Shown piece after piece: positions 1-13,671 of a DNA stretch of 64,000 bases. The DNA is from Gymnorhina tibicen. Lineage: Eukaryota > Chordata > Aves > Passeriformes > Artamidae. The stretch is from the NCBI GenBank assembly GCA_013399875.1, contig VXAZ01007626.1:62001-126000 (forward strand). The letters are read 5' to 3'. The position numbers were made by a program, and so were the translations under genes. Under the pieces are notes generated by a model that made no database searches, was not told where the DNA came from, and worked only from the letters and a program-made list of their open reading frames with translations. Numbering within the stretch: the first letter of the stretch is position 1; every line of letters begins with the position of its first letter.

Positions 1-311
1 TTACTGCTTCTTTACATGGTGTCATTTCACTGTTTCCAGTGAAAAGTGTGCATTGCATTCCCAAGATCTGTGCACATTATCACATTGGTGATGATGAACT
101 TCAGTTAATACTAAAGCTATTCATAACTTATCTTTTTTCTCCTGAATCACAATTCCCATATTCCTTTAATGATCATGTTTTTATGTCTCAGTAGTCCTTG
201 TCTAATGTACAGATTAATATATATTATAATTAAAGTATTATTGTACAAGAGGATTGGATTGCATGGCTAGGATGAAATTACTGTTCATTAAAGAACATAA
301 TAATTTATTTG

Positions 312-344
312 ACAAAATTTTAAAAATTATTTTTAAAATTTTGT
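312..344. repeat. Perfect AT-rich inverted repeat
   Basis: 15-base arms (acaaaattttaaaaa and its exact reverse complement) flank a 3-base loop, tta. It may form a hairpin or cruciform. No transposon family is recognised around it. Confidence 0.85.
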
Positions 345-370
345 TTATAATTCCTTGAAGATGTGTCATT

Positions 371-430
371 TCATTACACCATATACATTTTGATTAAACT
401 TCATTACATCATACACATTTTGATTAAAAA
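371..430 (+). repeat. 30-bp tandem duplication
   Basis: Two adjacent 30-base copies (tcattacaccatatacattt and tcattacatcatacacattt, each followed by tgattaaa) differ at a few positions. This is a local slippage or duplication event in intronic sequence. Confidence 0.9.
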
Positions 431-2776
431 GGCTGCCCCAGGAACATTTCTTTTAAAAAGTATTAATAGTAAAAAGATTATATATTTTAAAGCTTTTTGT
501 ATGCTGAGTAAATAAGCCCAAACTGTACGATTTCAGTAGTGAAGTATGTCATGATTTTTGCCTTGCTTGTCATCATTAACAGAATGACGGGTCCACCCAC
601 AAGTCACTAGCACCATGACAAACCATGCTAGGGCAGAATGACAACTGTTCTCATCTAAATGAAAAAAGACGTCAAGAAAATGTCACTGTTCCCATATTGA
701 AGTCTTCTGACAAAACAAAGCTAGCGACACTACAACAGTCTCTCTCAACAGATGCCTTTTACTAAAACTTCAATTTGAGAAAAGTGCTTTAAACACAAGA
801 TATTCTCCAAGGCATTAATCATCAATAGGGATCTTGGAGCTGATTGTATTCTCTGCTTTCCAAGTCTATATATATGGAGTTATTTTGATTATATCTCTGT
901 TGGAGAACTGAACAAATTTGAACTGAACTGGTGGTGCAGAACATATTTAAATGTGAACTTGAGAACTTGTGCACTTTAGCAATGTAGAGTTTTTGTGTAT
1001 ACAGCACATTTTTGTGCCAAGACCCTTGTGCCCCACACATGAAAAAAACAAGAAACAAAAACAAAACAAGAACTCCGAACTGCTTTTAGCAGAGCTAAAT
1101 GCTATTTGGGTTGAATTACTTCAGCATGGAGTAAATTCTTACAGAAGGCTGGGTTTTTCCAGCTGCTGAGATAGTGACTTTAAAGGTTCTTGGCACCTTA
1201 CACAGTTAAACTCAGAGATGTCAGAAGATAGAAGACTGATATGTCAAGACAGAGGCTAGACTGAATTATACCAGAAAGTGTTTGCTATATGTATTGGGCC
1301 ATTATCCTGCACAGAGGGAATTTATGTTAAAAATAATAAAAGCCAGTAGAGATTTAGCCAGCTACAAAAGCTATGTTGAACATTTTTACTGATACCTCAG
1401 ACGAAGCATGAGCTCACAGTTAGGAAAGTGGTTAGTATGAGTTGGTTGACACTCCCTTTCCTGCCCCTTTAGGCTGAGCTGTTGCTGTGCATCCAGCAGA
1501 GCCCAATCTTCCTGCATGGAGGATTCTGTCAGTGGTACAGCAGAGTCTCCTGAGTCTGCAGCATGGTCATTCACAGAGCTCTCAGCTCTCCTTTCATAGA
1601 AAAGGAACAGAAGCAGAGAGGGGTTAATGCAAGTTGTGCAAGGTTGTTCTGGGAGCCTGTGGTAGAGGTGGTCAGATTTCATGCATTTGACTGTCCTTTC
1701 TTGCAGTCTTCACCAGGAATGTTCATCATTTTTTTGAAATAACTGGTGGTAGCTCAGCTAATCTTACCAGCTGCTGCTGTTGTTTTTTGAAACCAATATA
1801 AAGCATTTCCAGGTCCCTGCAGTGAGCTTCCATGGTTTCTTAGCTGTGCTAAGAGGATCCCTGTGGTGTGCTTGCCTTGTTTCTTAGCTGTGCTATGAAA
1901 CCCTGACAATCCGTATCCCTTGCAGTGCTGTCCTGCCAGTGCATACATATGTATGTCTCCTTCTAAGGCACATATGGGCATGTTCTTCTGTTCTCTTTGC
2001 ACATCATTTTCATTCCTTCCCATAATTTATTCATGCTAGTTTATCATCAAGTATTGTATTTCTGCCCATTCATTATTTAGTGGATGATGAAGAAGTGGTG
2101 TAATACCAAACAGCAAGAGGAAAAAATGCACCAGGGACTTAGTAGATTGGGTAGTTGTATCTGCAAGACTCAAGGAGACATTCCAGTTCATTCCCTGTCC
2201 TGGCAGATGTTATTGCTTGCTGAGGTGCTGATCTTTCCGGCATTTGTGTGCCAAAATCCCACAGATGCCATCAGTTTCTATAATGAGGACTTGCATTTTC
2301 AGTTCCTTGGAGCACAAGGTTTTCTTTAGCTACCTGAAAAGGTGCCCCAGGCTTCTCTTCAGTCTCTTCAGATGCAGTTGCAGGTGGTGGCTCTGTCAAG
2401 ACACCGAGTAACACCTGGCTGCAGGTCTCTAATGAGCAGTACTGATGTGAATAAACCTGTTCACAGGTTTAAAATTCAGCAGATGTACTGGCATTTACAG
2501 GATCGAGACCTGATTGTGTGTGTTTTGTGTGTAGTAGTCTCTCCATGCTAAGGTAGACATCTCTGCTTCTACCACTGTGTTCTTCTAGCTGAAATAACAA
2601 ATTTAAAAAATGCTAAATCGATATAGGAATAGTAAAAGCTACAGTAAGTTGTTAATTGTTTAGAGGCATAATTTACCTCCATTGATTTCTACCTTTAAAA
2701 CATTGTATCTTGTTGACCACAGCTTTAAAATGTTTGTTTTTCATTCTTCTCCTATATCTTCTGCTGAACTGGGAAG

Positions 2777-2893
2777 GTGGACAACATGGCCAGTCTCCAC
2801 AACATACATGTTCGCACAGGCTGCTTCTGTAACACGGGAGCCTGCCAGATGCATTTGGACATAAGCAATGAGGACATCCAAAGGAACCTGCAG
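2777..2893 (+). CDS. MOCOS: MOCOS exon: end of NifS-like desulfurase domain with catalytic-cysteine motif
   Basis: This exon has 39 codons, in phase 0 at both ends. It reads VDNMASLHNIHVRTGCFCNT and continues GACQMHLDISNEDIQRNLQ. The RTGCFCNTGAC segment is the signature of molybdenum cofactor sulfurases. By comparison with plant ABA3, a cysteine in this motif carries the persulfide taken from L-cysteine and passes it to the cofactor. The acceptor is ctgggaag|GTGG after a pyrimidine tract, and the donor is CAG|gttagt. The exon starts in mid-domain, so the PLP-binding part of the aminotransferase class-V fold must lie on earlier exons outside the window. Identification is by motif recall rather than a search, but the match is distinctive. 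Confidence 0.95.
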
Positions 2894-5581
2894 GTTAGTT
2901 TCTGAATGTGATTAGGAGAAGATAAAAGCTAAAGTTAGTGTATCATGTCCCATGGTTTTGAGTCTTTGTGACTTTACAAATGAAGTTAAACTTGATTTGC
3001 TTTCTATGAACTTTCAAATCACTTGCCTTGTTAAAGAACTGAATTAACTGAAATTAAGTTCATTGAAATGAGGTATTGAAACAAAATCATTTGATGGACC
3101 CAGAGAAGTTTGTGTTGCTTGTTATTATTTCATTGGAAAACAGGAAACTGGGGCTTCTTTTTGGTTTTGGAATTGCATGATATCCAGACTTCCAGCAGAA
3201 CAGAAGTTCCTGGACAATTCCTCTCATATTTTTCTTTAAGTATCCTTAATTAATTGTTGTACATAATACAATACAATAATGTTCAAGTCTTGTAGACCTA
3301 TTGGTGTTGGGTGTTACAGCTGAAAATGCATATGCAAATTAGACAGGAAACAATAAAGGCAAATACACAGTGAATCTCAGAGAATGAAGTAAATTTATAT
3401 GACATCTACTTAGATTACTGGTGTGTTAGATTGTTAGAATATGAACATAAAGACTGTTTTCAAGATTACTAATGTTTTCCATAAGCTGTCATTAAAAGAT
3501 GTATAGCAGGTTTTATTACAGTGAAGTGGAGGAGGCTTCCTGTCTGCATATTTGTCAGAAATTACAGTAAATTAATTCAGAACAATCAAAAATTTTACTA
3601 ATGGTGTTCTTCAAAAGGTAAAAAAAAAAAAAATCTAATGGCTGTAATGCCATTATATAGCTCCCTTATAATTTCACAGAGACATACAGATAATTTTGCA
3701 AATACATTTACATGCAGGACTGATAGCACAAGTTCTTAAAGGCTGCTGCAGTTCTTTAATACCTTCCTTTGCAACATGGTGCTTTGAAGCTCTCTCCTCG
3801 GAGAAAGCAAAAAATGGTCTACCCTTCTGCTGAAGTGAAAAATGCCAAATAACCAGCTGCAATGCTCTTGGATCTCCTTATACAAGGAGGATTTTGCTAA
3901 GGAGTGAGTGACTTCTTTTAGGTATCATTTAAATGGGGATAGGCCAAAGTTAAATTTATGGAGAGACACTTAATCTGCCAGAGGTTGTATAATGAGGTGG
4001 TACAGTTACACAGTCATTATTTTGGGACATTCCATTCCCATCAGTGCTTTGAGAAAGATCAGGATGAGTTATTGACAACATTACTGTGTAGAGGAAGGCA
4101 TCTTTTATCACATTATTTGCACATATACCTCAGCTTCATCTTTTCCCAGGATGCTGTCTGTATTCTTCCTTCCCTGATGAAGATTTACATGATAAAATGG
4201 CTGTGAGGGAGGACTTTCTGTCCTCAAAGGTCCCTGGAGAAGTGTGGTTAGTTTTCCTAGAACGTTTTGTAGGAGCTCGTTTACTTATTTGCACAGCAGG
4301 AACCTCTCTCCTCAGTCAATCAAGCAATACTTGGCAGAAGGGTTGCAGAAGGGTATATTAACAGATGCAACCTAATTTTGCAAATGTTGCTTCTGCTCTG
4401 TTTTCAAGGATAAAAACTACATCACACTGCATTAAAATATTTACTACTGTGTTGCATGCTTTGACATAGATGTAGGGGTTTTATTTCTCCTTGCATAAAT
4501 GGCATCTGTGTTCACTGTACTGTGACATTTCTTGCTTAAAAAAAGCCCTCATGTAAATAAACTATTCACACTTCCATTTTTAATGTAACAGAAATATATA
4601 AATAAATTAAATTCTGAAGAAAAAACCCAACAGCTTCTGCACTTAGGGAAGAGGATACTGAGTTTGGACTAAACATTATGTCCACTGGTGAACTACTATT
4701 AAATGGGTGAACAAAGGGGACTCTAGCTTGCTTCACTGGTGGTGAGTGGAAGCACTCACTGACTCAGTTAAAGAATGAGAAACTTTTGCTCTTAAGGGAG
4801 AGTTTTCCATGAGTCTTGTATGAGAGATGTATATGATGTGCATCTACATGGAGGTCACTATAGGGCATTCAAGGAATTTTTCAACAAAATTTTTTCAAGT
4901 GGAAACTTGTGCTCTTCAAAGGAGGAAGTGTTAGAGGAAAGGCTAGTTTCCTCCATCCTGAAAGCAATGTGTTTACTGGATCAGCAAAACAGATATAATG
5001 AATATTCCAATGTCACTTTGGATGTCTGAGCTCTAGATTCAAGTCTTTGCTGTGCTGACGTCCCAAATGAGTTCATTCTCTGCTGTTTGGACTGTTTAAC
5101 ACAAGCCATGAATAAGCCATTGATGAGATAAAATGGAACTCTTCTGACAGTGCATATCAAGAAAACTGCCCCAGAAAAATCATGTCTCATGGTTTGTTCA
5201 CTTATCTGAACATAATGTCACAGTTTAAATCCCAGTGAACAATGCAGGTGAGACTGGAATATCCCTGGAGATTGTCCTAGCTAACAATCATGGGACATAC
5301 AACCTTTTTGAGATTCTTGATATGTTTTTGAGAAGTATCTCTTCCTCTAGAGTAGAATAGGACAAGCAGCTCAAAATCATCTTCTTCATAGTCTGAGTAA
5401 ATCATAATATGACTGAAGGTTTTGTTCTACATTTTCTCTTTGTATTCATGAGTTAACCTTTAATTTTTTACAACAGTTTTTCAGGTTAGAATTAAGAAAC
5501 TCATTAATAACTAGGTAAATTAGAGAGAAATAAAGCAAAGCCTCATGACAGCTCTCTGGTTTTCTTCCTACTTCAAACTAG
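2894..5581 (+). other. MOCOS: MOCOS intron (2688 bp)
   Basis: The intron is bounded by gttagt at the 5' end and ttcaaactag at the 3' end. It is AT-rich with an A13 run near 3620. The open frames at 3958-4206 and 4820-5029 resemble no family I know and are of the size expected by chance. I see no repeat family, RNA gene or second promoter in it. Confidence 0.85.
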
Positions 5582-6025
5582 GCTGGCCATGTCTGTGGAG
5601 ATAATATAGACCTAGTTGACGGACGTCCCACTGGTTCTGTGAGAATATCCTTTGGCTACATGTCTTCTTTTGAAGATGCACAGACTTTTTTGAATTTCAT
5701 CATAGCCATCAGACTGTCCAAATCAGACCCTGAGATTCCTTTCCAGTCTGTTACAAAGCCGACGACAGAGTCTGTTCCAGATGAGCACCTTTCTTTTAAC
5801 AGCGCAGATAAATTGTCTCCAATACTGCAAATCTCGGACAGAGAACTCAAGAATATTCCATCTGAGACAGAGACAACTGGCAGCTGGCAGCCGCCAGAGC
5901 CTGAGGCAGAAAGCATACGGGCAGCTGTTTCTGAGACTGCAGTGCCAACGTGTAGGAAAGGTGGCAAGCCCATCACTGTCACCAAAATTTACCTCTACCC
6001 AATCAAATCCTGCTCTGCATTTGAG
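5582..6025 (+). CDS. MOCOS: MOCOS large exon: desulfurase C-terminus, linker, start of MOSC N-terminal barrel
   Basis: This exon has 148 codons, in phase 0 at both ends (visible-fragment residues 40-187). It opens with [20 protein letters not shown] and [20 protein letters not shown], the conserved end of the class-V aminotransferase-like domain. About 95 residues rich in Ser, Thr, Pro and Glu follow, looking like a disordered linker. The exon closes with [18 protein letters not shown], the first beta strands of the MOSC N-terminal barrel. The acceptor is aaactag|GCTG and the donor is GAG|gtatgt. It therefore joins the sulfur-producing domain to the cofactor-binding half of the protein. Long open frames on the opposite strand across this exon (5656-5985 and 5723-6166) are shadows. 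The linker is the part of the protein most likely to vary between species. Confidence 0.96.
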
Positions 6026-9000
6026 GTATGTGCTTTGAACCATTTGGAAGTATTTGTTCAGCTCAGCCTTGTGTTTTTCCTCAGACACGTGTGCATGAGA
6101 TGCTAGGAAGCAGTGTGTGGGTACCCATGTTTCCTTTTTTCCAGTTTTGGGGATCAAGTCCCACATGTTAGGCTACCTTGAAGGATTTTCAATTAGGCTG
6201 AAGGTACGGGGCAGGGGGATAAATATCTCTTCTGCTCTCCCCTACCCCACAACAGGCAAATCTGCACATTATATGCTGTCTTGAAGAAAATAGTTGGATT
6301 TGCAAAACTTGACTAAAATATAATCAAGTAATTAGTATGCTTTTACAGAATGACATCTGATGGACTCATAGGCACTGATGGGTAGGCAGCAATTGAAAAA
6401 TAACTTGATTAACATGTTATAATTGAGAGGCGGCTGATTTACATTACAAAGAAATGTTATCATTAAAAATACATTTGCAACAGAAATATGACATTTAAGT
6501 GTTGCTGCACTATATGAAAGTTCACTCTTTGAAGATTTTAATTGCTTTTTTACCAAGTTAATAATATCATCACCTTAGCTGTGACTTTTTTTATTTTAAT
6601 AATGCATGCTGAAATAGGTGTATGGCCCACACATGATCTAGAACGTCGCTCTGCTTAGTACCATACTGGGCAGTGATTTAATGAATGTCAATAATGGTAT
6701 AACTTTCCCTACGAAAACTTACTGGTGTAGGTCAGTGTCTCACATCTGAGAGAAAATTGGGGTCAAATCCAGTGACGAATCCCCTGCATTTCAAATAGGG
6801 CTTCTCAGCTGATTTGATCATGTTTTGGTTTTTTTCTTTCTCAGTGCAGAGAGGTTGGGCAATTAAACACTATTAAATGATCAACAAAACATCTGTATTT
6901 TTAAACTTGGGTTGGCTTATGATGTCTTTAATTCAGAGGCACAATCCTGAGCATTAAATGAGATCTGAACAAACAATTTCCACCCCTTATTAACCTCCCA
7001 CTAGATCAAACTGTTTAGGAAATCAAATTAATTGCCCATTTCATGTGAAAAATTTTTAACCTTTGTTTAAGTGTTGCAGTTTTTATTAGTTGCTGTATTA
7101 CAGAAGCCCAGCATAGAAGCTGCTGAAATGTGTTGGCAGTATTGAGATGCCTTTGGGTTAAATTCTATTTTTGACATTCAGGCTGATGTTGTGAGATACA
7201 TGCCACAACATTCAGCACTAGGAAGGCTTTGAAGTGATTGTGCCCAGGAGCAGGTAAGACATACCTCAGCATGAAAGAAAGCTTATGTTTCCCCACAAGC
7301 TGAGCTGGGTTTCTCCTCTTCAAGCTCTATGAGGGGAAACAGCTCTAAGTGATAAATTCACACAAACCTGCTACTCCCTGGCAGACAGGACTGCAATTCT
7401 GTATGGAGGGGGGAAATCCCCATGCCTCATGCATAGTGCTTGTGCCAGGCATGTGTTAATGGGCCCAGAGTGAAAACAGGGCTCACCTTACCTCAGCTTC
7501 CATCTCTACAGTTCGACACTGGTCTGCAAGCAGTGAGAGATGGATGCCTGCTTATTCATTTTATCATAAAATAGGCATCTGCAGTAGAAGAAATAAATTA
7601 TTCCTAGATATTTCTGTTTCTTTTCATTGACTGTAAGAGGAATCCAAGGCAACTAGGATTATGCAGCTAACACTAGCTGATCTGAATAATTTAAAAATAG
7701 ATATAAAAACTGCAACTACATTATGAGGTTTAATTTTGCATGTCTAGAGTAATTTTTGAAGTCTGTTTTGATTTTTTTTTATGTCAAAGCCTCAGCCCCA
7801 TTAGAATGCAATCTAAGCACTGTCAGAGCTTGTATTGCCAAAGAGTAACAGAAAATTAAATAAATACTGGATTTATTGTATGGTATTGGAAGGGACTGGA
7901 ATTTCACTATAAAGAGCACTTAGCTCTTCTCCTCCTCTTCTTAAAAAGTTTTTTTTGTGCATTTCCACATGGTTTTCATGTGGTTCATAGGAGATACATG
8001 AGTGCATATGAAAGAACAGTAGAAGTTGACTTAACAAATCCATGAAAGGGCTTTCACTGCACTGGGAGACCAGGCCAGGAGTTGAAGTCAAAAGAGTATT
8101 TTGATTTTCATGGGTTTTTTATATTGAAGTAAATCCCCGCAAAAAATATGTTTGCTTTTGTGACCTTCTTCCTGTCCACCAGACATTCTTCATGTTTTTT
8201 CTTCCCAAAAGTCTGACTGGCACTTCTAGACCTGTCATGCATTTATACCCAGCCTGTGAAAGATCTGCCAATCTCACTGTCTGCCAGTCTCACTGTCTGC
8301 CTATAGAAGAGGTAAAAATGCCAACTTACAGACCACCATTTGTAAAATGAACTTTAAAGCTCAATTAATCCCATTCTAAATCACCACATGGCTTAGTCTC
8401 TTCCCAGTGGGTAAGAGTGGAATAGGAAGCCATGGCTGCCAGGACCCAGACCCTAGCTAACTGCAGGGTGCACTAGCCTTCAGTACGTACCCATACGTGT
8501 CTTGGGGTGACTGTATGATGCTGTATCCCCTATCGCCTGCTCTATGCCAGACATGAATCCCGTGCCTTTCTGTGTCTTTAAGCTGCATCCGAGAGAAAGG
8601 GGGAAAAAAAAAGACCTGAGTGGTTTTGTGCTTCAAGGACACAGATATACACTCCCCTGTGTTCCTGCTATGGAGCCAAGGAAAGCACCTCCCTTTTTTT
8701 TCCTCAGCTCTCGGCTCTCTGCAGCAGGGAAGAGAGTGGCATTCTCTTGCTTTTTAGCTACCTTCTTGTTTGTTAACTAAAGCATAGAGTTTCCTGGGAC
8801 TTTGGCTTCTTCTTCTTCTCTTCTGGACTGCTCAGCAATACCAGAACATCACCAGGAGGGCCCACACTGCGTCCCAGAGGGGCCCATGCCGCACCCCAGC
8901 TCCGGAGAGGAGAGAGCCACACCCACAAAGGACTTTGAAATCTTCCCAGGTTTTCTTCACAGCGAGAGGTTTTATTATTTAACATTATTCATTCTTTTTT

Positions 9001-12000
9001 TCCGTGCCTGCATGCACTTTGCTTGTTAAATAGATAGGTTTTTTTCACTTTCCTCCGAGGAATTTCTTTCCAAACCTGGTGGGGGAGGGGCTGCTGAAAT
9101 CTGCCTTCTAACAGAAGGACATTCTTTTCAGATGTTTCTCTCCAAATTTGTCTCAAACCAAGACAATATACGTATGTATGTGTTTATATGTCATTACTGT
9201 AACTTCAGCCTGTATCACCTTGAAACCAGGAAAACAATGCATGTCACATGCACTGGAGTTTGAAGCAAGACATGCTAGAGAAGAAACCTTACCACAATTA
9301 AATAGAATCAAATCCTGAAAATCATTTTGCCTTCTAAAAATATTCTGATTAAACCAGAATCTCTAGTCTTTATCTTGAAAAGACTGAATCATACACAAAA
9401 CTATTCTTTTGCCATTTGTTTAGTGGTCTTTTTAATACAGACTTCACACTTAGAATTATAATATCTCCTTACTTAAGGAAACTCATAAACTTCTGAAGTA
9501 GTAATCATGTAGCTTGTAGTTTCTTTAGTCTTTGATTGGAATCCAAGAATTGAAATTCAGTGTCTTGTTTTAAATCTAAAATAGCTTTAGATGCTTTGTA
9601 GTTCCTGGAAATTTGGAACAGTGTTTTTCCAATTAAAAATTTGATCTCCATGTTTATCAGTTGTAGGGTAACTCTCAGCTAGCCGATGTGAAAAGGTAAA
9701 AGTGGTTCAAATACTGAGCTGTAGTAAACTCATTCACCTCGTGATATTTTGATACTTGAGATCAGAAGCCCATAGATTGGTAGGTTCAGGCCTCCAGCTG
9801 GTATGGGAGGTCAGATCTGCAGCGTGTGTAGTAACTACGCTTTATTGTAACTACATGATCACTTGAGTTTTCCTAAAATAATATGTGCAGTGGAAAATTC
9901 CAGCTAACCGTGTGTGCAGGACCCAGCCCATCTGCCAGTGAAATCTGCCCACTGACTTGCTGGTTGCAGAATAGATCATTAGTGGCAGGAGGACAAACTT
10001 GAGGAGGATGTGAGTGCAAACTCACAGCTGTTTGATCTCCTCTTTAGAGTCACATAATCTCCTCCTCTCCTAAACTCTGATTTCTCTGTTCTATTCTAAG
10101 TGGTTTAGTACGAGAGGTTCTTGACCTCCAGAGAAAATGAGAGTGCAGAGTACTTTGGCTGCTGGGAGGATGAAACTTGGCATGAAGACTGTCAGCTCAT
10201 TGCAGGTCAGGTGACTTCTGCAGCATTTTATAGATTGTTCCTGGCCACAGGACAATCCCTATCCACTGTTGTCCCATGGATTTTGCACACATGGTGCAGG
10301 AAGCAGAGGGTAGAATATTCTAACTCAGCTTCTCAAATGTGTTTTCTCTTCCCTACAATTATTTTATTTCATGGAGAAAAGCAGAGGAGTAACCTCTATC
10401 CTAGACCACTTTCTTTTTTCCAACATAAAAATGTGTTTTAAACATGCATTTTTAAACAGGAACATCTCTCATGTCAATGACTTTTGCATAATTACATAAC
10501 ACAATGTGCCCAGTGAAAGAGGTTAGGAATTTAAACTAATAACTGATTAATAACTTTATTATTCTTGCAGTAGATTTCAGAGTATAAAAAATTGCATCTC
10601 AAAAGAGAAAACAAACTAGCTTTTAATTTAAAATACAATGCAAATTCCTAGTGATCAGTGGATAAAGTATATGTGAGACCACTAATATTTTTAAACTTAG
10701 ATACTTTAAAGCCTTTTCAGTAATTCCTTTTATATGTTCAAAAACTGTGTTAGCCTTCATGATGACATTACTGTGAACTATGGGAGAAATGCAGCTCAAA
10801 ATGTTTTACAGAAAATTCTGAAATTAAAAAAAAAACAACCCCACATGTTTTTGCGGTGGATATTTTTATTTTGTGATAAGAAAAGATGGACTAAAGCAGA
10901 TAAGACAATCCCAAGTACTGGCTGTATTATGCAATGATCCTTGTGACAGGTAGAGAAGACCTTATATTGAATGATCCTGGGATGCATCATCACCTGCCAT
11001 GCTTGGAATGAACGTGTATGCTGGTATCTATCAGTAAAACCATGCTCTCCCTGCTTTCCTTCTGTCCTCCCACTTTTAATTCGTCTCAGGAGCCAGAGAT
11101 GGCCAGGCAGCTTCAGGGAATCACGTTACAAGCTATATAATGCAGTATTGCTCACTGCCACGTATGCTAACCTGCTCTATTTTACTTCATTTAGCTATCC
11201 CTTCAGCCTCTTTGAAATAAGGGCAGGATATGCTCTCCACAGGCCATAGGCCTAAGTGCTGAGAAAAGAAATGAATGTGTTCTTCCATGCTCATCTCCAG
11301 TGTCAGTATTAGCAGCAAACCAGCTCTGGCTGTTTAGAGCTGTCTGTGGCTCTCCATCCAAGGCAGGGCACACAGTTATTTTGTTGTTGCAGCTTTCTTT
11401 ATCAGAATCCTAGCAACATGTGCAATACAGTGAACTGAAAGTGGAGAGGGAGTTGGGCACTTGACAGTGCACAGAGGACATCCATGAGAGGACAGGGACT
11501 CACTGCAAGGCATGTGTGTGTGACTCTCACTACAATGGCAAATACCCAGAGGAAGCGGGGAAAATGGGCTGAGGACCTGTAGTCATGTGCTGCATCACAT
11601 TCGTGATGCGAGTGAAGCATGGAGTTAGTCACCATTACTTTGGACCCGTCAGAGGTATTTTGAGTGGAAGGTATTGATTATATCCAAATATCTGCTACCT
11701 GATTAGATGGGCTTACCCGTTAATGCCTGTCAGCACGTAAGAACTACCTCAAGCTCTGATTAAAGAGAGGTTTTGTTTTGCTCACAAAACCTCTTGCCTT
11801 CCGTGAAGGGGTGAGCAAACACTTAAGCTGTTTCCTGAATAGGATTGCTGTCCTGAAGTGGAACCAAAACAACTGAATGTTACAATAGGGAACTAAGAAA
11901 CTTTGCGCTCTTTTTCTATTTTTCTGCTTTTTTAGTTTATTCTGCTCTCTGTATCTTGCAAATCCTGAAAAGATCTGTTGGATTCATGGGAGGATGTATT

Positions 12001-13671
12001 ACCAATTAATGATCTTCTTTTTTGGAAGGGAGATTTGTTAGTAGGAAATTCTTGCAGCTCTCAGATGATCACCAGCTGTTCAAATGCATTTTGTAGTCTA
12101 ATTATACAGGATAACCAAAAATGCTGGTCTCTCCAAAGAATAATTTCCACTAAGAACAAAAATGTGTTCTTCAGCTGATATTGCAGTCTTAGGGTTATGA
12201 TTCCTCTCCTAAAAAAGACAGGACAAAGGTTCACATAACTGAGATGCTGACAGTTTGAGGTACTTGGATAATGTGATTTCAGATGACACTGTCAGACTCA
12301 AAATTTCTATTTATCACTGAATTTTTCATCCACACCTGCATAAAAAAATGCCAAATAATATTATAAATCAAGTAGGTTGATAAGACACATTTCTACTCTT
12401 AAATTTTTTTCCATTTTCTGTATTCAATATAGTTGGTAGCACTGTGGAAAAATTGAGTTCATTTTTGATGCTTTAAGTTTTCAGTTCTAGCATGCCTGCC
12501 CTCAGCTTTCTATAGTAAGGCTGTCAGTGTCAAATTGCTGCTGCAGGCTTTTATAAAAACAGGAAAAGTATATAAGAATGAGATATTTTGGGTTCTGTCA
12601 AGTTTTGGGTCGATCACATGATAAACAAAAATGTGGTTTTTAATTAATCTAACCAGTGCTTCCAGACATGCTTTTGTTCAGAGCATCATGCTGTGCTTGA
12701 CATATATTTCACTCAAGTAAAAGTATTTTGTTGGCTAATTCATGTGAGATCTACTCAGCTTTTCTATAAGAATTCAACCAAGTTCAGCTGTAAACTTTTC
12801 TCCATATCCAACCGTGACTAGAAAGCATACGTGAGCTGAAGAATATGTTTAAATGGCCAGCTTTATATTACAAGAATGGTATTAATATTTTAACATTCTG
12901 GAGAAGAAAGCAGATATTAATGTCACCCAAAGGCATTACTAAAATTGCTGTCTTTTTTGGATTTCAAGATTACCATCTGTGTAGCATCAGAAACAGATGT
13001 TCTTTTCACCAGAAAAATGTACGAGAAAGCAAGGACAATATGCTTGTATGGGCTATTGAATGTAAAGAGTGTTATAGAAGTAATGGAAGAACAGATAGCA
13101 AAGAAGACAATGTGGTTTTTTGTAAGGGGATCTAAAGAAACTATTATTCTCCCAGCTAAAACAGAAGCTTCAGTGGCAGAGATTTTCTCAAATGGATTAT
13201 TTGATAAAGTGGTCCAATTTTATTAAAAAAAAAAATTTGAGTTTCACAGTTTTCCTGCTTTCTGTTTCTTTGGTTTTGCCTTAATTCATAAAACTCCCGA
13301 AAATTTCTGTACTTTGTAAGTTAAGTGAAAATTGGTGGGGGAACAGATCCTAAAAATGAATGAGTATAAAATTAAAGACAGTTTTCAGAGTGTTTTAGAA
13401 CTTGTTTATTCTTATAGCTCTGTTAAACGGTATGATAATACGTAACAAATTAGAGTAATTTGATTTTGTCAGCTTTGTGCAGTGATATCTTTATCTTTGA
13501 TTTGCAATCAAGGTTTCTCTTACAAAAAGCTGTCATTGGCTTGCATAAGTTTTCCTGATTTCAATGAGTTTCATTAATGGATTCTTTCCCCTCTCTTTTC
13601 TTTTCAGCATGAATCTATTAATGCAGCTAACATTTTTTAAACCCTTGTACCCCCTCCTAATGCCTTCCCAG
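6026..13671 (+). other. MOCOS: MOCOS intron (7646 bp)
   Basis: The intron runs from gtatgt to ccttcccag. It holds a 16-bp unit (ctgccaatctcactgt) repeated 2.4 times at 8265-8302, a hairpin with 11-bp arms at 11766-11794, and AT-rich sequence. Two overlapping open frames at 12845-13226 match nothing I know. A stretch at 8650-8940 is slightly richer in G+C but lacks CpG density. No mobile element is recognisable. It is the longest complete MOCOS intron in the window. Confidence 0.85.
8265..8302 (+). repeat. 16-bp tandem repeat, 2.4 copies
   Basis: The unit ctgccaatctcactgt is followed directly by ctgccagtctcactgt and a partial ctgcct. It lies in a MOCOS intron and has no apparent function. Confidence 0.85.

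Larger units (their letters stand above)
1..2776 (+). other. MOCOS: MOCOS intron, 3' part (upstream exon outside window)
   Basis: No MOCOS exon or other recognisable gene is visible before 2777. The stretch is AT-rich and ends in a pyrimidine-rich tract (about 2735-2765) and an AG at 2775-2776, which form the acceptor of the first visible exon. It holds a 30-bp tandem duplication (371-430), a perfect AT-rich inverted repeat (312-344) and two copies of ttcttagctgtgcta about 45 bp apart near 1836 and 1881. The short open frames show no family I recognise. That it is intronic is inferred from the mid-protein start of the exon at 2777. Confidence 0.75.

Noticed and set aside
5656..6166. Two long minus-strand open frames (109 and 147 codons)
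   Set aside because: They lie antisense to the large MOCOS exon at 5582-6025 and arise from its codon composition; their translations show no family signature.
10121..10441. 106-codon + frame in a MOCOS intron
   Set aside because: No splice-compatible position in MOCOS and no known homology; the two neighbouring MOCOS exons join in phase without it.
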